64,000 bases of DNA from Streptomyces sp. HUAS MG91. Lineage in GTDB: Bacteria > Actinomycetota > Actinomycetes > Streptomycetales > Streptomycetaceae. A program made the position numbers and the translations under genes. The stretch lies in the NCBI RefSeq assembly GCF_040529335.1, contig NZ_CP159534.1:3596001-3660000 (forward strand), in the 5' to 3' direction. Shown piece by piece: positions 1 to 8,140 of the stretch (position 1 is its first letter; every line of letters starts with the position of its first letter). Under the pieces are notes generated by a model. It did not search any database. It saw only the letters and a list, made by a program, of their open reading frames with translations, and had not been told where the DNA came from.

Positions 1-1711
1 GGTGCAGCGTCGGGGCCTCGCCGCCGACGTACTTGGTGATCTGCTCCAGCTGGTCGGTGGGGATGTACAGGCGGTCGCCGGGCTGGCCGCGCTTGGCGGG
101 CGCGTACTCGACGACGAGGTACTCGCGGGTGGCGCCCTGGACGGTGCGCTGCACCATCTCGATGTAGCGGCCCACGCCGTGCTGCTCGTGCACGATGTAG
201 TCGCCGGATTCGAGGGTGAGCGGGTCGATGGTCTTGCGGCGCCGGGCGGGCATCCGCTGCCCGTCCTTGCCGGCGGTCCTCTGCCCGGTGAGGTCCGTCT
301 CGGTGAGGACGGCGACCTTCAACTCAGGGTGCACGAAGCCGAATTCGAGGCTGCCGCAGGACACCTGGACGACGGAGGGCGCCAGGTCGCCCAGGTCCTT
401 CTCCAGGCGGGCGGCGATGCCCTCGCCGCCGAGCACCTCGACGGTGCGGGAGGCGGGGCCGTGCCCCTCGGTGACGTAGACCGCGCGCCAGCCGTCGGCG
501 AGCCAGCCCTTGGTGTCGGCCAGGGCGCGGGCCGTGTCGCCCCGGTAGGTCTCGGGGGCGTGCAGGCCGAGCTGGAGCGTGTCCGCGTCGAGCCCGGCGG
601 CGTCCGCGGCGAACGGCGACACCGACCACCACATCATGCCCAGCTCGCGGGCCCGCTCCCGGACGTCGGCGATGGAGCGCAGCGAGGCCGCGCCCACGTC
701 GATCGGGGCCTCGCCGCCGGTCGCGGACGCCGCCCAGGACGCCTGGAGGAACTCCTGCGAGGTCGCCACCAGGTCGGCGGCCCGGGTGCGCACCCGCTCC
801 GGGTCGCAGACGACCGCCATGGCGCCCTCGGGGAGCACGTCGAGCAGCAGTTCCATGTCGTCGACGAGGACGGGAGCGAGTGACTCCATGCCCTCGACGG
901 CGATGCCCTCGGCGATCTTGCCGAGGAGTTCGCCCAGCTCAGGGTGTTGTTCGGCCAGCTCGGCCGCTCTGGCGCGCACGTCGTCGGTGAGCAGCAGCTC
1001 TCGGCAGGGCGGCGCCCACAGGCCGTGCTCGGCGACCTCCAGGGAGCGCTGGTCGGCGACCTTGAAGTAGCGGATCTCCTCGACGTCGTCGCCCCAGAAC
1101 TCCACGCGCAGCGGGTGTTCCTCGGTCGGCGGGAAGACGTCGAGGATGCCGCCGCGCACGGCGAACTCGCCGCGCTTCTCGACGAGTTCGACGCGGGCGT
1201 AGGCGGCCGCGGCGAGCGCTTCCACCGTCTCGTTCAGATCGGCGGACTCGCCGGTGCGCAGCGCGACGGGCTCCAGGTCGCCGAGGCCCTTGACCTGCGG
1301 CTGGAGCACCGAGCGGATCGGGGCGACGACCACCGAGACCGGGCCGGTCTCCGGGTCGTCGGCGCGCGGGTGGCGCAGGCGGCGCAGCACGGCGAGGCGG
1401 CGGCCGACGGTGTCCGAGCGCGGGGAGAGGCGCTCGTGCGGCAGCGTCTCCCAGGACGGGTACTCCACGACGCCGTCGGCGGGCAGCAGCGAGCGCAGCG
1501 CCGCCGCCAGGTCCTCGGCCTCGCGGCCGGTCGCGGTGACGGCGAGCACGGGCCGCTTCGCCTCGCGGGCGAGCGCGGCCACCGTGAAGGGGCGGGACGC
1601 GGGCGGGCCCACCAGATCGATGTGCATGCGGTTGCCGTCACCGGCGGCCTTCACCGCTTCGGTGAGGGCCGCGTCCTTGACGACGGCGTCGAGCAGTCCG
1701 TGCAGGCTCAT
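1..1711 (-). CDS. mfd: Mfd transcription-repair coupling factor (N-terminal half, cut by window edge)
   Basis: Mfd removes RNA polymerase stalled at DNA lesions and recruits UvrA for nucleotide excision repair. About 570 codons are visible, reading leftwards from an ATG at 1711; the family is about 1,150-1,200 residues, so the translocase half lies beyond base 1. The translation begins MSLHGLLDAVVKD and contains the UvrB-like N-terminal module (ETLPHERLSPRSDTVGRR, then FAVRGGILDVFPP) and, near the window edge, the CarD-like RNA polymerase interaction domain (YIVHEQHGVGRY, REYLVVEYAP). It follows the exopolysaccharide operon on the same strand but a hairpin at 1753-1774 lies between them. Very secure family assignment. 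Confidence 0.95.
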   Translation of the reverse strand, partial: MSLHGLLDAVVKDAALTEAVKAAGDGNRMHIDLVGPPASRPFTVAALAREAKRPVLAVTATGREAEDLAAALRSLLPADGVVEYPSWETLPHERLSPRSDTVGRRLAVLRRLRHPRADDPETGPVSVVVAPIRSVLQPQVKGLGDLEPVALRTGESADLNETVEALAAAAYARVELVEKRGEFAVRGGILDVFPPTEEHPLRVEFWGDDVEEIRYFKVADQRSLEVAEHGLWAPPCRELLLTDDVRARAAELAEQHPELGELLGKIAEGIAVEGMESLAPVLVDDMELLLDVLPEGAMAVVCDPERVRTRAADLVATSQEFLQASWAASATGGEAPIDVGAASLRSIADVRERARELGMMWWSVSPFAADAAGLDADTLQLGLHAPETYRGDTARALADTKGWLADGWRAVYVTEGHGPASRTVEVLGGEGIAARLEKDLGDLAPSVVQVSCGSLEFGFVHPELKVAVLTETDLTGQRTAGKDGQRMPARRRKTIDPLTLESGDYIVHEQHGVGRYIEMVQRTVQGATREYLVVEYAPAKRGQPGDRLYIPTDQLEQITKYVGGEAPTLH

Positions 1712-1752
1712 GGGGGCCTTGGCCTTTCCCGTCCGGGGTGGGCAACGCAAAG

Positions 1753-1774
1753 GGCCCGACACGTCTCACGGGCC
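1753..1774 (-). terminator. Hairpin between lyase lipoprotein gene and mfd
   Basis: Inverted repeat GGCCCG / CGGGCC separated by 10 nt, lying between the stop of the PL14-like gene (1845) and the mfd start (1711). A terminator role for the exopolysaccharide operon is inferred; there is no T tract, which is normal for this GC content. Confidence 0.45.
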
Positions 1775-1844
1775 GGGGTTCTCCAGAGTACGTCGCCGGA
1801 CGGACAGCCGCCGGACAGGGCCGCGGCGGCCCCCGGCCCGGGGC

Positions 1845-2732
1845 CTAGCGGAGACCGGGTGGCGGGCCGATGGGGCGGTGGGCGACGGTGAACGCGGTGA
1901 AGTCCGCGTACTGGGTGCGCGGGGTGGCCCAGCTGGGGTCGCCGCCGCCGAAGAACGTCGAGAAGAAGACCCCCGCGATGCGCAGCTCGTCGGTGGTACG
2001 GAACTCCAGGCCGTCGCGGTCCAGCACCCGGCGCCCGTCGAGGTCCACGGTGACCGAGCCGTCGCGGCGCCCGGTGCGGTTGAGGACCACGGCCTGCTCG
2101 ACGCAGGTCCAGCGGCCGACCGGCCACGACCAGGAGCCGCGGCCGAGCGAGGTGCCGTGCACCTTCGAGGTGGGCAGGTACGCGTACACCTCGCCGCGGC
2201 CGCCGGAGCGCCACATGTAGCGGGTGGACAGGCCGTCGGTGCCGTCGGGGATGCGCCCGCCGCTGGTGTCCGTCCCCCCGTACAGGCCGGGCAGCTTGCC
2301 GCCCTTGACGAAGTCGAAGCCGGCCGGGAAGCGCAGGCAGTACCGCAGGTGCAGCCGGTCGACGGGCCCGGAGCGCAGCGGCAGGTAGAGCTGGACGCCG
2401 CCCTGGGGCCGGTCGTAGGTGCGGGCCACCGTGGGGCTGGCCGAGCGGGCCGGGTAGCGCACCCGCAGGACCGGGCCCGGCACCGGCCCGCCGCCGGTCA
2501 GCAGCTCGGCCCGGTCCAGGCCGAACGAGCCCGTGTGCCGGGCGCTGACCTGCGCCCCGAAGAACCCGGCCACGGCCCGCGCGCCACCGGTGGGCGGCGG
2601 GCCGGTCGGGTCGGCGCGGGTGGGCACGGCGGTGCGCGGCGGGTCGTCGTCGCCCGAGCCGGACGAGCACGCGCCGACGAGCACCGCCCCGGCCGCGGCG
2701 GCTCCCGCCGCCATGAACTGCCGCCTGCGCAT
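1845..2732 (-). CDS. Tat-type lipoprotein with polysaccharide lyase family 14-like domain
   Basis: Probably a secreted, lipid-anchored polysaccharide lyase that cleaves uronic-acid-containing glycan. 295 residues. The N-terminus has a twin-arginine-like stretch (MRRRQF), a hydrophobic alanine-rich core and a lipobox VGAC with the acceptor Cys22. The mature part matches the PL14/alginate-lyase-like jelly-roll pattern: hydrophobic strands LRYCLRFPAGF, then FVKGGKLPGL (about 141-150), a Gly-rich loop, RYMWRSGGRGEVYAY and the C-terminal FFSTFFGGGDPSWATP segment. It is the last gene of a minus-strand operon with a beta-helix protein, a glycosyltransferase and a nucleotide-sugar dehydrogenase, which supports a role in trimming the polymer made by that operon. 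Substrate is unknown; a non-catalytic carbohydrate-binding role is possible. Confidence 0.75.
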   Translation of the reverse strand: MRRRQFMAAGAAAAGAVLVGACSSGSGDDDPPRTAVPTRADPTGPPPTGGARAVAGFFGAQVSARHTGSFGLDRAELLTGGGPVPGPVLRVRYPARSASPTVARTYDRPQGGVQLYLPLRSGPVDRLHLRYCLRFPAGFDFVKGGKLPGLYGGTDTSGGRIPDGTDGLSTRYMWRSGGRGEVYAYLPTSKVHGTSLGRGSWSWPVGRWTCVEQAVVLNRTGRRDGSVTVDLDGRRVLDRDGLEFRTTDELRIAGVFFSTFFGGGDPSWATPRTQYADFTAFTVAHRPIGPPPGLR

Positions 2733-2798
2733 CGCTGCCCCTCTCTGGACCCCCGTTCTCTGCGCCCCGTTCCGCGTGCTCCCGTCCTTCGTACGCCG

Positions 2799-5351
2799 TT
2801 ACGCGGTGTTGCGGACATGGCCCGCGACCCGTGGTGGCGCGGTGCTGCGGTGCCGGACCTGGTGGACGGTCTGCAGCAGCGCCGCGAGGCCGAGCGCGAC
2901 CAGTGCGGCGAGGCCGAGCCAGGGGAAGGGCGGCAGGCTGATCTCGGTGGCGCCGTGCCGGCGCACCGAGCCGTCCCCGGAGAGCGCGACGGCCGCCCGC
3001 ACCCGGGAGTCCGTCAGGTCGAGGCGGGCGCCCGCCTCGGCGTCGACGCCCTTGCGGCGGGCCAGCACGTCCAGGCCGACCGCGGTGACCCGCGCCCCCG
3101 GGGCGAGGTGCACCCCGCGGCGGGCCCCGCTGACCGTGAGCCGGTCGAGGCGGGCCGAGCCGCGCAGGTCGACGGCGGTCTGGGCGCCGGTGACCGAGCC
3201 GCCGGTGACCCGCAGCCCCGGTGACGCCGAGGACAGGCCCTTCACGGCGGTGCCGCCGATCCGCACCCCGGTCAGGGACACGCCCCGGGTCGTCCCGGAC
3301 GCGGTGATCCCGAACCGGCGTGCCTGTACGTCCAGGCCGCGCAGCGCGACCGGTCCGGCCCGGCCGCGCACGGCGATCCCGGTGACGCAGTCGTGGAGCA
3401 CGGTGCCGTCGACGACGACGTGTGCTCCGGCGACCTCGACGGCGCGGGCGAAACCGGCCGCCCGGCCGCCGCGCACGGTCGCGCCGTCGATGCCCGCGGC
3501 CAGCGAGATTCCCGTACCGCTGCCGTCACCGGCCAGGTCGGGCTCGCTCACCGTCACCCGGGAGCCCGCCCCGAGCACGGCGAGCGCCGCCGGGGTGCCG
3601 CGCACCACGGGCCCGCGGACGGTGCAGGAGGCGCAGGACATCAGCCGGATGCCGCCGCCTCCGTCGCCGTACGCGACCGGGTCGGTCAGGGTGAGGCCGC
3701 GCTGGGCTGTCGTCTTGATGCCCGTGCCCCGGTTGGCGCGGGTGGCGACGCCGGCCAGGACGCGGCCGTCGGTGCCGCCCACGACGACGCCGTGCCGCCC
3801 GCCGGCCACGGCGGACAGGGCGCGCACGGTGGTGCCGCGGTCGCCGTTCAGGACCACGCCGTCCCCGGCCGACCCGGTCACGGTGACCCGGTCGAGGCGG
3901 ACCCCGCGGGAGCCGGTGAGGCGCAGTCCGGTGCGGTTGCCGCGGAACGCCGAGGCGACGGCGCTGCCCGTGCTGTCCCGGCCCCAGGTGATCCCGGACC
4001 ACGCGACGGGGCCGGGGCGGCCGAACCCGGTGACGTTCGAGTGCACGATGTCCATCCGGCCGCCCGCGCCCATCGCCAGATAGGGCCGCCCCGGGCCCGG
4101 GCCGGTCGAGCGGAGGGTGGCGCCGGTCAGGTCGAGGACGGCGCGGGAGCCCTTGATCCAGGTGCCGGACGCGGCGGTCCGTCCCGTGGTGAGCAGGACG
4201 GTGCCGTCGGCGGGCCGGATCTGCAGGGCGCTGCCCGGCGCGAGCAGGATCGCGGCACGCACCCGCATCACGGGGTGCCGTCCCGGCTCGTACGTGATCC
4301 AGCCCGCCCCCGCGTTGGCGGAGAGCCAGCCCGGGGTGACGGCGCCGGGCCCCGGATACAGCCGCCGCACCACGGCCCCGCGCCGCACCAGGGCGACGGT
4401 GCCCGGCCGGAGCACGACCAGCCGCTCGGGCCTGCCGTTGCGCGTCCAGGCCGCGACGTCCGGATCCCGCCCGGCCCGCGCGGCCTCGGTCCGGCCCGGG
4501 GCCGGAACCTCGGGGGCCCGGGTCGGCGCCACCGGCACCGGCGTCGGCACCGTCGGAGCCGAGGTGGGCCTCCCGGGCCCCTTGCTCGGAGCCCGCGTCG
4601 GCAGAGCCGGAGCGGACGAGGTCGGCCGCCGCGTCGGCTCCACCGGCGCCGGGGTCGGGGGCCCCGGATCCACCGTCGGCTCGACCGGCGCCGAGGTCGG
4701 AGCCGGTGTGGGTTCCACCGGCGCCGAGGTCGGAGCCGGCGTCGGTTCCACCGGCGCCGAAGTGGGCGCCGGCGTGGGCTCCACCGGCGCCGAGGTCGGA
4801 GGCCCCGGATCCACCGTGGGCTCCACCGGCGCCGAGGTCGGAGGCCCCGGATCCACCGTGGGCTCGACCGGCGCCGAGGTGGGAGCCTCCGTCGGTTCCA
4901 CCGGCTCCGAGGTAGGAGCCTGCGTCGGCTCCCCCGGCTCCGAAGTCGGAACCCCGGGCTCACCCGTAGGCTCCCCCGGCCCCCCGGTCGGATCCCCCGG
5001 CTCCTCTGTCGGCGGCACCGGACCCGAAGTCGGCCCGCCTGGGCCCTCTGTCGGCTCGCCCGGCCCCGAAGACGGCTCACCGGGATCACCCGTCGGCACC
5101 CCCGGCCCCGGAGCCGGTCCGTCCGGATCGCCCGGATCACCCGGGCTCCCCGAAACCCACGGCGCCCCGGCGAGCGCCGTCACCCCCGGCGACACCACGC
5201 CCGGCACCACCACGGGCGCGGCCAGCAGCGCGGCGCCCACGAAGCCGAGCGCAGCGTTCCGCAGGGCCGCACCCGGGGAAGCGCCCCGACAGGGGCGCGG
5301 GGAACTGCGCGAGAAGCCCCACCGGCCGTCGGCCGAGCGACAACCCGTCAC
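2799..5351 (-). CDS. Membrane-anchored right-handed beta-helix protein with Pro/Thr-rich linker
   Basis: 850 residues from a GTG at 5351. Order: short Arg-rich N-terminus, signal/TM segment (about 32-58), a low-complexity region of about 180 residues made of variants of EPTxGPGEPTSxPVEPT, a globular N-part, then a long parallel beta-helix (about 350-790) with many G-V-x-L-x-x-V-x-V-T-G turns, and a C-terminal TM helix (WLGLAALVALGLAALL) with a basic tail. Such PbH1 helices are found in polysaccharide lyases and C5 epimerases such as AlgG, so an epimerase/lyase role on the polymer made by the neighbouring glycosyltransferase is inferred. The start is 26 nt after the glycosyltransferase stop. 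Codons for residues about 11-22 come from the interspersed GC-rich repeat, and no good start codon exists after it, so the repeat appears to be part of the coding sequence. Confidence 0.7.
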   Translation of the reverse strand: MTGCRSADGRWGFSRSSPRPCRGASPGAALRNAALGFVGAALLAAPVVVPGVVSPGVTALAGAPWVSGSPGDPGDPDGPAPGPGVPTGDPGEPSSGPGEPTEGPGGPTSGPVPPTEEPGDPTGGPGEPTGEPGVPTSEPGEPTQAPTSEPVEPTEAPTSAPVEPTVDPGPPTSAPVEPTVDPGPPTSAPVEPTPAPTSAPVEPTPAPTSAPVEPTPAPTSAPVEPTVDPGPPTPAPVEPTRRPTSSAPALPTRAPSKGPGRPTSAPTVPTPVPVAPTRAPEVPAPGRTEAARAGRDPDVAAWTRNGRPERLVVLRPGTVALVRRGAVVRRLYPGPGAVTPGWLSANAGAGWITYEPGRHPVMRVRAAILLAPGSALQIRPADGTVLLTTGRTAASGTWIKGSRAVLDLTGATLRSTGPGPGRPYLAMGAGGRMDIVHSNVTGFGRPGPVAWSGITWGRDSTGSAVASAFRGNRTGLRLTGSRGVRLDRVTVTGSAGDGVVLNGDRGTTVRALSAVAGGRHGVVVGGTDGRVLAGVATRANRGTGIKTTAQRGLTLTDPVAYGDGGGGIRLMSCASCTVRGPVVRGTPAALAVLGAGSRVTVSEPDLAGDGSGTGISLAAGIDGATVRGGRAAGFARAVEVAGAHVVVDGTVLHDCVTGIAVRGRAGPVALRGLDVQARRFGITASGTTRGVSLTGVRIGGTAVKGLSSASPGLRVTGGSVTGAQTAVDLRGSARLDRLTVSGARRGVHLAPGARVTAVGLDVLARRKGVDAEAGARLDLTDSRVRAAVALSGDGSVRRHGATEISLPPFPWLGLAALVALGLAALLQTVHQVRHRSTAPPRVAGHVRNTA
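5281..5330 (+). repeat. Interspersed GC-rich repeat, copy 1 (inside coding sequence)
   Basis: Hairpin GCGCCCC-GACA-GGGGCGC followed by the core GGGGAACTGCGCG and AGAAGCCCC. It lies within the first codons of the beta-helix gene, where the minus strand is read as GFSRSSPRP. Confidence 0.85.
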
Positions 5352-5377
5352 ACGCCCGGAGTACCCACGACGCCCCC

Positions 5378-6637
5378 TCACGCCGCCGCCCCCGCCCCGG
5401 AGGACGGCGCGGGCTCCTCGGCGGCCTGCGCCGTGCGGACCACGACCCCGTTCTCCACCGAGACCTGCCGCGTGAGCCAGCGCTGGCGCCGCACGGTGAG
5501 CAGGGCACAGATCTTGATGAGGGCCATCAGGAACGACATCACCACGAAGCCCGGCACCAGGAAGAACGACGTCGGACGACGAACCAGGTGCGGCAGCATC
5601 TTCATCGAGCGGCTGACCCACCACCAGGCACCGAGGCAGGCGACGAAGAACCAGTCCTGGCGGACGATCGCGTACGTCATGAAGAACGGCGACAGCAGCA
5701 GGGTGAAGCTGCTGACACTCTTGTCGATCATGCTGTAGGCGAGAAACGGGTGCCGCCAGACCCAGCGCCGCGACAGGGCTCTCAGATCGGAGCGCCAGGT
5801 GTTCCGGGCCCAGCGCAGCCGCTGCTTGCAGAAGACGCGCAGGGTGCCGGGGAACGTCGACCAGACCCGGGCGGAGCGCTGCATGTAGGTGCGGTGCCCG
5901 CGCTCCAGGATCAGCGTGGTCAGCCGCTTGTCGTCGCCGGACATGCACGGCACCCCCATGAACGTCTCGCTCATGAAGTCCGCGGACACCTCCAGGAGCA
6001 GGGCGCGCCGGTAGACGGCGGTGCGCCCCGACAGACAGGAGACGGCGCGGCCGAGGACGGTCTGGGCGGCGTTCTCGTCGAAGTACCGGTAGTCGAGGAA
6101 CATGTCGTTGACCCGCTGGAGGAACCCGCGCGGGTTGTAGACGTTCTGCCGGGTGCCGACACCGCCGACGCGCGGGTCGGCGAACGGCCTGCGCACCTCG
6201 GCCGCCACGTCGTCGGCCCAGATCGTGTCGGAGTCGACCAGCGCGACCAGCTCCGACCGGCAGACCTCCCAGCCCCGCCGCAGCGCGTCGCGCTTGCCGG
6301 GGACGTCGGTGACGACGACCGTGACCGGGTAGCCCTCCGCCACCCGGCGGCAGACGTCGTCGGTGACGTCGACGACCAGGACCACCTCGTCGACCTCGTT
6401 GGCCAGCCAGGACTCGATGGCGAGGCGGAGGATCTCCGGGTCCTCCTGGTAGACGGGGACGACGACGCCGAGCGAGGCCTTGAAGTCGCCGCGCGCCGGC
6501 CGGTACAGCGCCGCGGGCACCCGCCGCAGCAGCCAGGAGGCCCAGCGGACCAGGCCGATGATGCCGAGCGGCAGGTAGACGAGGTAGTAGCGGAGGTCGA
6601 CGAGCGCGCTGTCGAAGAAGTCGAGGAATCTGCTCAT
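5378..6637 (-). CDS. Processive family 2 glycosyltransferase (hyaluronan synthase/Alg8-like)
   Basis: Membrane polysaccharide synthase. 419 residues from an ATG at 6637. An N-terminal TM segment (about 15-38) precedes a GT-A domain with PVYQED (61-66), the metal-binding DSD (135-137), the acceptor-site GDD (234-236) and the processivity signature QRLRW (272-276), followed by three or four TM helices near residues 290-390. This layout (TM, catalytic domain, Q-x-x-R-W, TM bundle) is that of hyaluronan synthase, NodC and Alg8, which both polymerise and extrude. It lies 41 nt after the nucleotide-sugar dehydrogenase that would supply a UDP- or GDP-uronic acid, and 26 nt before the beta-helix gene, so the four genes are probably one operon. 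The sugar specificity cannot be told from sequence. Confidence 0.88.
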   Translation of the reverse strand: MSRFLDFFDSALVDLRYYLVYLPLGIIGLVRWASWLLRRVPAALYRPARGDFKASLGVVVPVYQEDPEILRLAIESWLANEVDEVVLVVDVTDDVCRRVAEGYPVTVVVTDVPGKRDALRRGWEVCRSELVALVDSDTIWADDVAAEVRRPFADPRVGGVGTRQNVYNPRGFLQRVNDMFLDYRYFDENAAQTVLGRAVSCLSGRTAVYRRALLLEVSADFMSETFMGVPCMSGDDKRLTTLILERGHRTYMQRSARVWSTFPGTLRVFCKQRLRWARNTWRSDLRALSRRWVWRHPFLAYSMIDKSVSSFTLLLSPFFMTYAIVRQDWFFVACLGAWWWVSRSMKMLPHLVRRPTSFFLVPGFVVMSFLMALIKICALLTVRRQRWLTRQVSVENGVVVRTAQAAEEPAPSSGAGAAA

Positions 6638-6678
6638 GATCCGTGTCCGCCTTCGTGGTGAGACCGCGCGGGCGGCGG

Positions 6679-7551
6679 TCAGGGCCGGCCGAGACGGGAG
6701 GCGGACAGCACCTCGTTGACCCTGACGACCGCCGTGAGCAGGGGCATGTCGACCCCGAGGCCGTCGGCGAGCGCGAGGAACCCGCGGGTGTCCTTGGGCA
6801 GGCAGACTCCGCCGTACGGGCTGCCGCCGCGGATGCCGTAGTACGGGTTGTACGAGGCTTCGGCGGAGCGGGCGACGGTCTGCGCGATCGGGTCCAGATC
6901 GAGGCCGAGAGTGCGGCTGACCAGCCACATCTCGTTCCAGAAGCTGATCTTCGTAGCGTTGTAGATGTTGTGGGCGCACTTCACGAACTCAGCCTCGGCC
7001 GGGTCGGTGAAGAAGCGGATCTCGCCGCCGAACGGGGCGAGGAGCGCGGCGAGCCGCTCGCGGGTGCGGGTGCTGCGGGAGGCGATGACCGTCATCCAGG
7101 GATGGCGAAAGTCCTCGACGGCGGAGGCGGCGCGCAGGAACTCCGGGTTGCTGGCGAGCGTGAAGTCCTCGCCGGACGTGCGGCCCGAGTACTTCTCCAG
7201 GAGCGGCTTGACCAGGCCCTCGGCGGTGCCGGGCGGCACGGTCGAGCGGACCACGACGACGTGCGGGTTGGTGGCGTCGGCCAGGGCCCGGCCGACCGCG
7301 GCGCTGCCGTCCTGGAAGGCGGTCAGGTCGTAGCCGTGGCCGGTGCTCGGCGTGGGCAGGGTCAGGAAGATGAACGCGTCGGGCGCTCCCTTCAGGTCGA
7401 GCGAGTCGTGGGCGTCGAGTCCCTGGGACCGCAGGTGGTCCAGGCGGTGGGCCGACACGTCGATGAAGGTCACGTCGTGGTCGGCGCGCAGCAGGCCCTT
7501 GCCGGTGGCGGTGCCGACGACGCCGGAACCGACGATGAAGATTTTTGGCAT
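6679..7551 (-). CDS. UDP-glucose/GDP-mannose 6-dehydrogenase family protein, short form
   Basis: Oxidises a nucleotide sugar to its uronic acid, using NAD twice. 290 residues from an ATG at 7551. Seen: N-terminal NAD-binding Rossmann motif GSGVVGTATG, the strand-end motifs FLTLPTPS and VRSTVPPGTAEGL, the SNPEFLR loop, the central helix with NIYNATKISFWNE and the catalytic GGVCLPKDT with Cys250. Family members are normally 420-450 residues; this one stops soon after the central domain (VRVNEVLSASRLGRP), so the C-terminal nucleotide-sugar-binding domain of about 140 residues is absent. I see no coding remnant of it in the gap to the glycosyltransferase. First gene of the exopolysaccharide operon; it should feed the synthase downstream. 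Confidence 0.85.
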   Translation of the reverse strand: MPKIFIVGSGVVGTATGKGLLRADHDVTFIDVSAHRLDHLRSQGLDAHDSLDLKGAPDAFIFLTLPTPSTGHGYDLTAFQDGSAAVGRALADATNPHVVVVRSTVPPGTAEGLVKPLLEKYSGRTSGEDFTLASNPEFLRAASAVEDFRHPWMTVIASRSTRTRERLAALLAPFGGEIRFFTDPAEAEFVKCAHNIYNATKISFWNEMWLVSRTLGLDLDPIAQTVARSAEASYNPYYGIRGGSPYGGVCLPKDTRGFLALADGLGVDMPLLTAVVRVNEVLSASRLGRP

Positions 7552-8140
7552 GGTGAGCTCGTCTCCCGGTCGAATGCGCGGCCCTCGGGTCCGCGCAGGC
7601 GAAACGTCACAGGAATGCGCCCACGGCCGGCCTGAAAAGGCCCGCGAAGGGCCTGGAAGGACCGGTGGAGACCGGAAAGATCGAGAGAGAACCGGCATAC
7701 GGGCGCGGAAAAGTGAATTGCTGGTGCGGACGCCGGAGCGTCGGCTCAACGCCGGCGCGCTCTGGACCCGTCCGCCGCCCGCGCTCTCGGTCCCCCGGAT
7801 TCCCGCAGCTCACGGCCGATGGCATCGGCGGCGCGGGCGACCGCGGTCGAAGACGAGAGCACTCCCCCTCAACCCCCCTGCATTGCATGAATGTTGAACG
7901 CCCTCGGGCGTTCACCCCTCCGGGTCAGACATTAGGTCCTGAACCCCCCGCGGGGCCAGAAGAATTGAGATATGGCTACTAATTGCGCATGTCTGAAAAA
8001 GGGGAGTTTTCCCGTCAGCAGGGATTTTCCTGTGCAGCCCGTACCTTCCGGGACATGAGAACGGCTCCCGGCGCACGGTGGGTGCGCCGGGAGCCGTCCC
8101 CCGGGAAAGGAACGCGTCAAAACGCGTCAGTCTGTACGCG
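7552..8140. other. 589-bp intergenic region upstream of the exopolysaccharide operon
   Basis: No convincing gene. It holds the promoter region of the minus-strand exopolysaccharide operon. Visible structure: a hairpin GAACGCC-CTCG-GGCGTTC (7896-7913); an 8-bp inverted repeat TCAGACAT (7925-7932) / ATGTCTGA (7989-7996) flanking an AT-rich stretch around 7960-7990 that is exceptional for this genome; and the terminator at 8061-8097 of the ABC transporter operon. Confidence 0.5.
8061..8097 (-). terminator. Strong hairpin terminator of the FtsX-type ABC operon
   Basis: Perfect 16-bp stem ACGGCTCCCGGCGCAC / GTGCGCCGGGAGCCGT with loop GGTGG, 43 nt beyond the permease stop. Rho-independent shape without T tract. 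Confidence 0.8.

Noticed and set aside
4600..5110. Possible CRISPR or satellite array
   Set aside because: The repeat units are in frame and variable, encode a Pro/Thr linker and have no spacer structure.
4117..5475. Long open frame on the plus strand with Gly/Ser/Val repeats
   Set aside because: It is the antisense of the Pro/Thr linker of the beta-helix gene; no RBS or family match.
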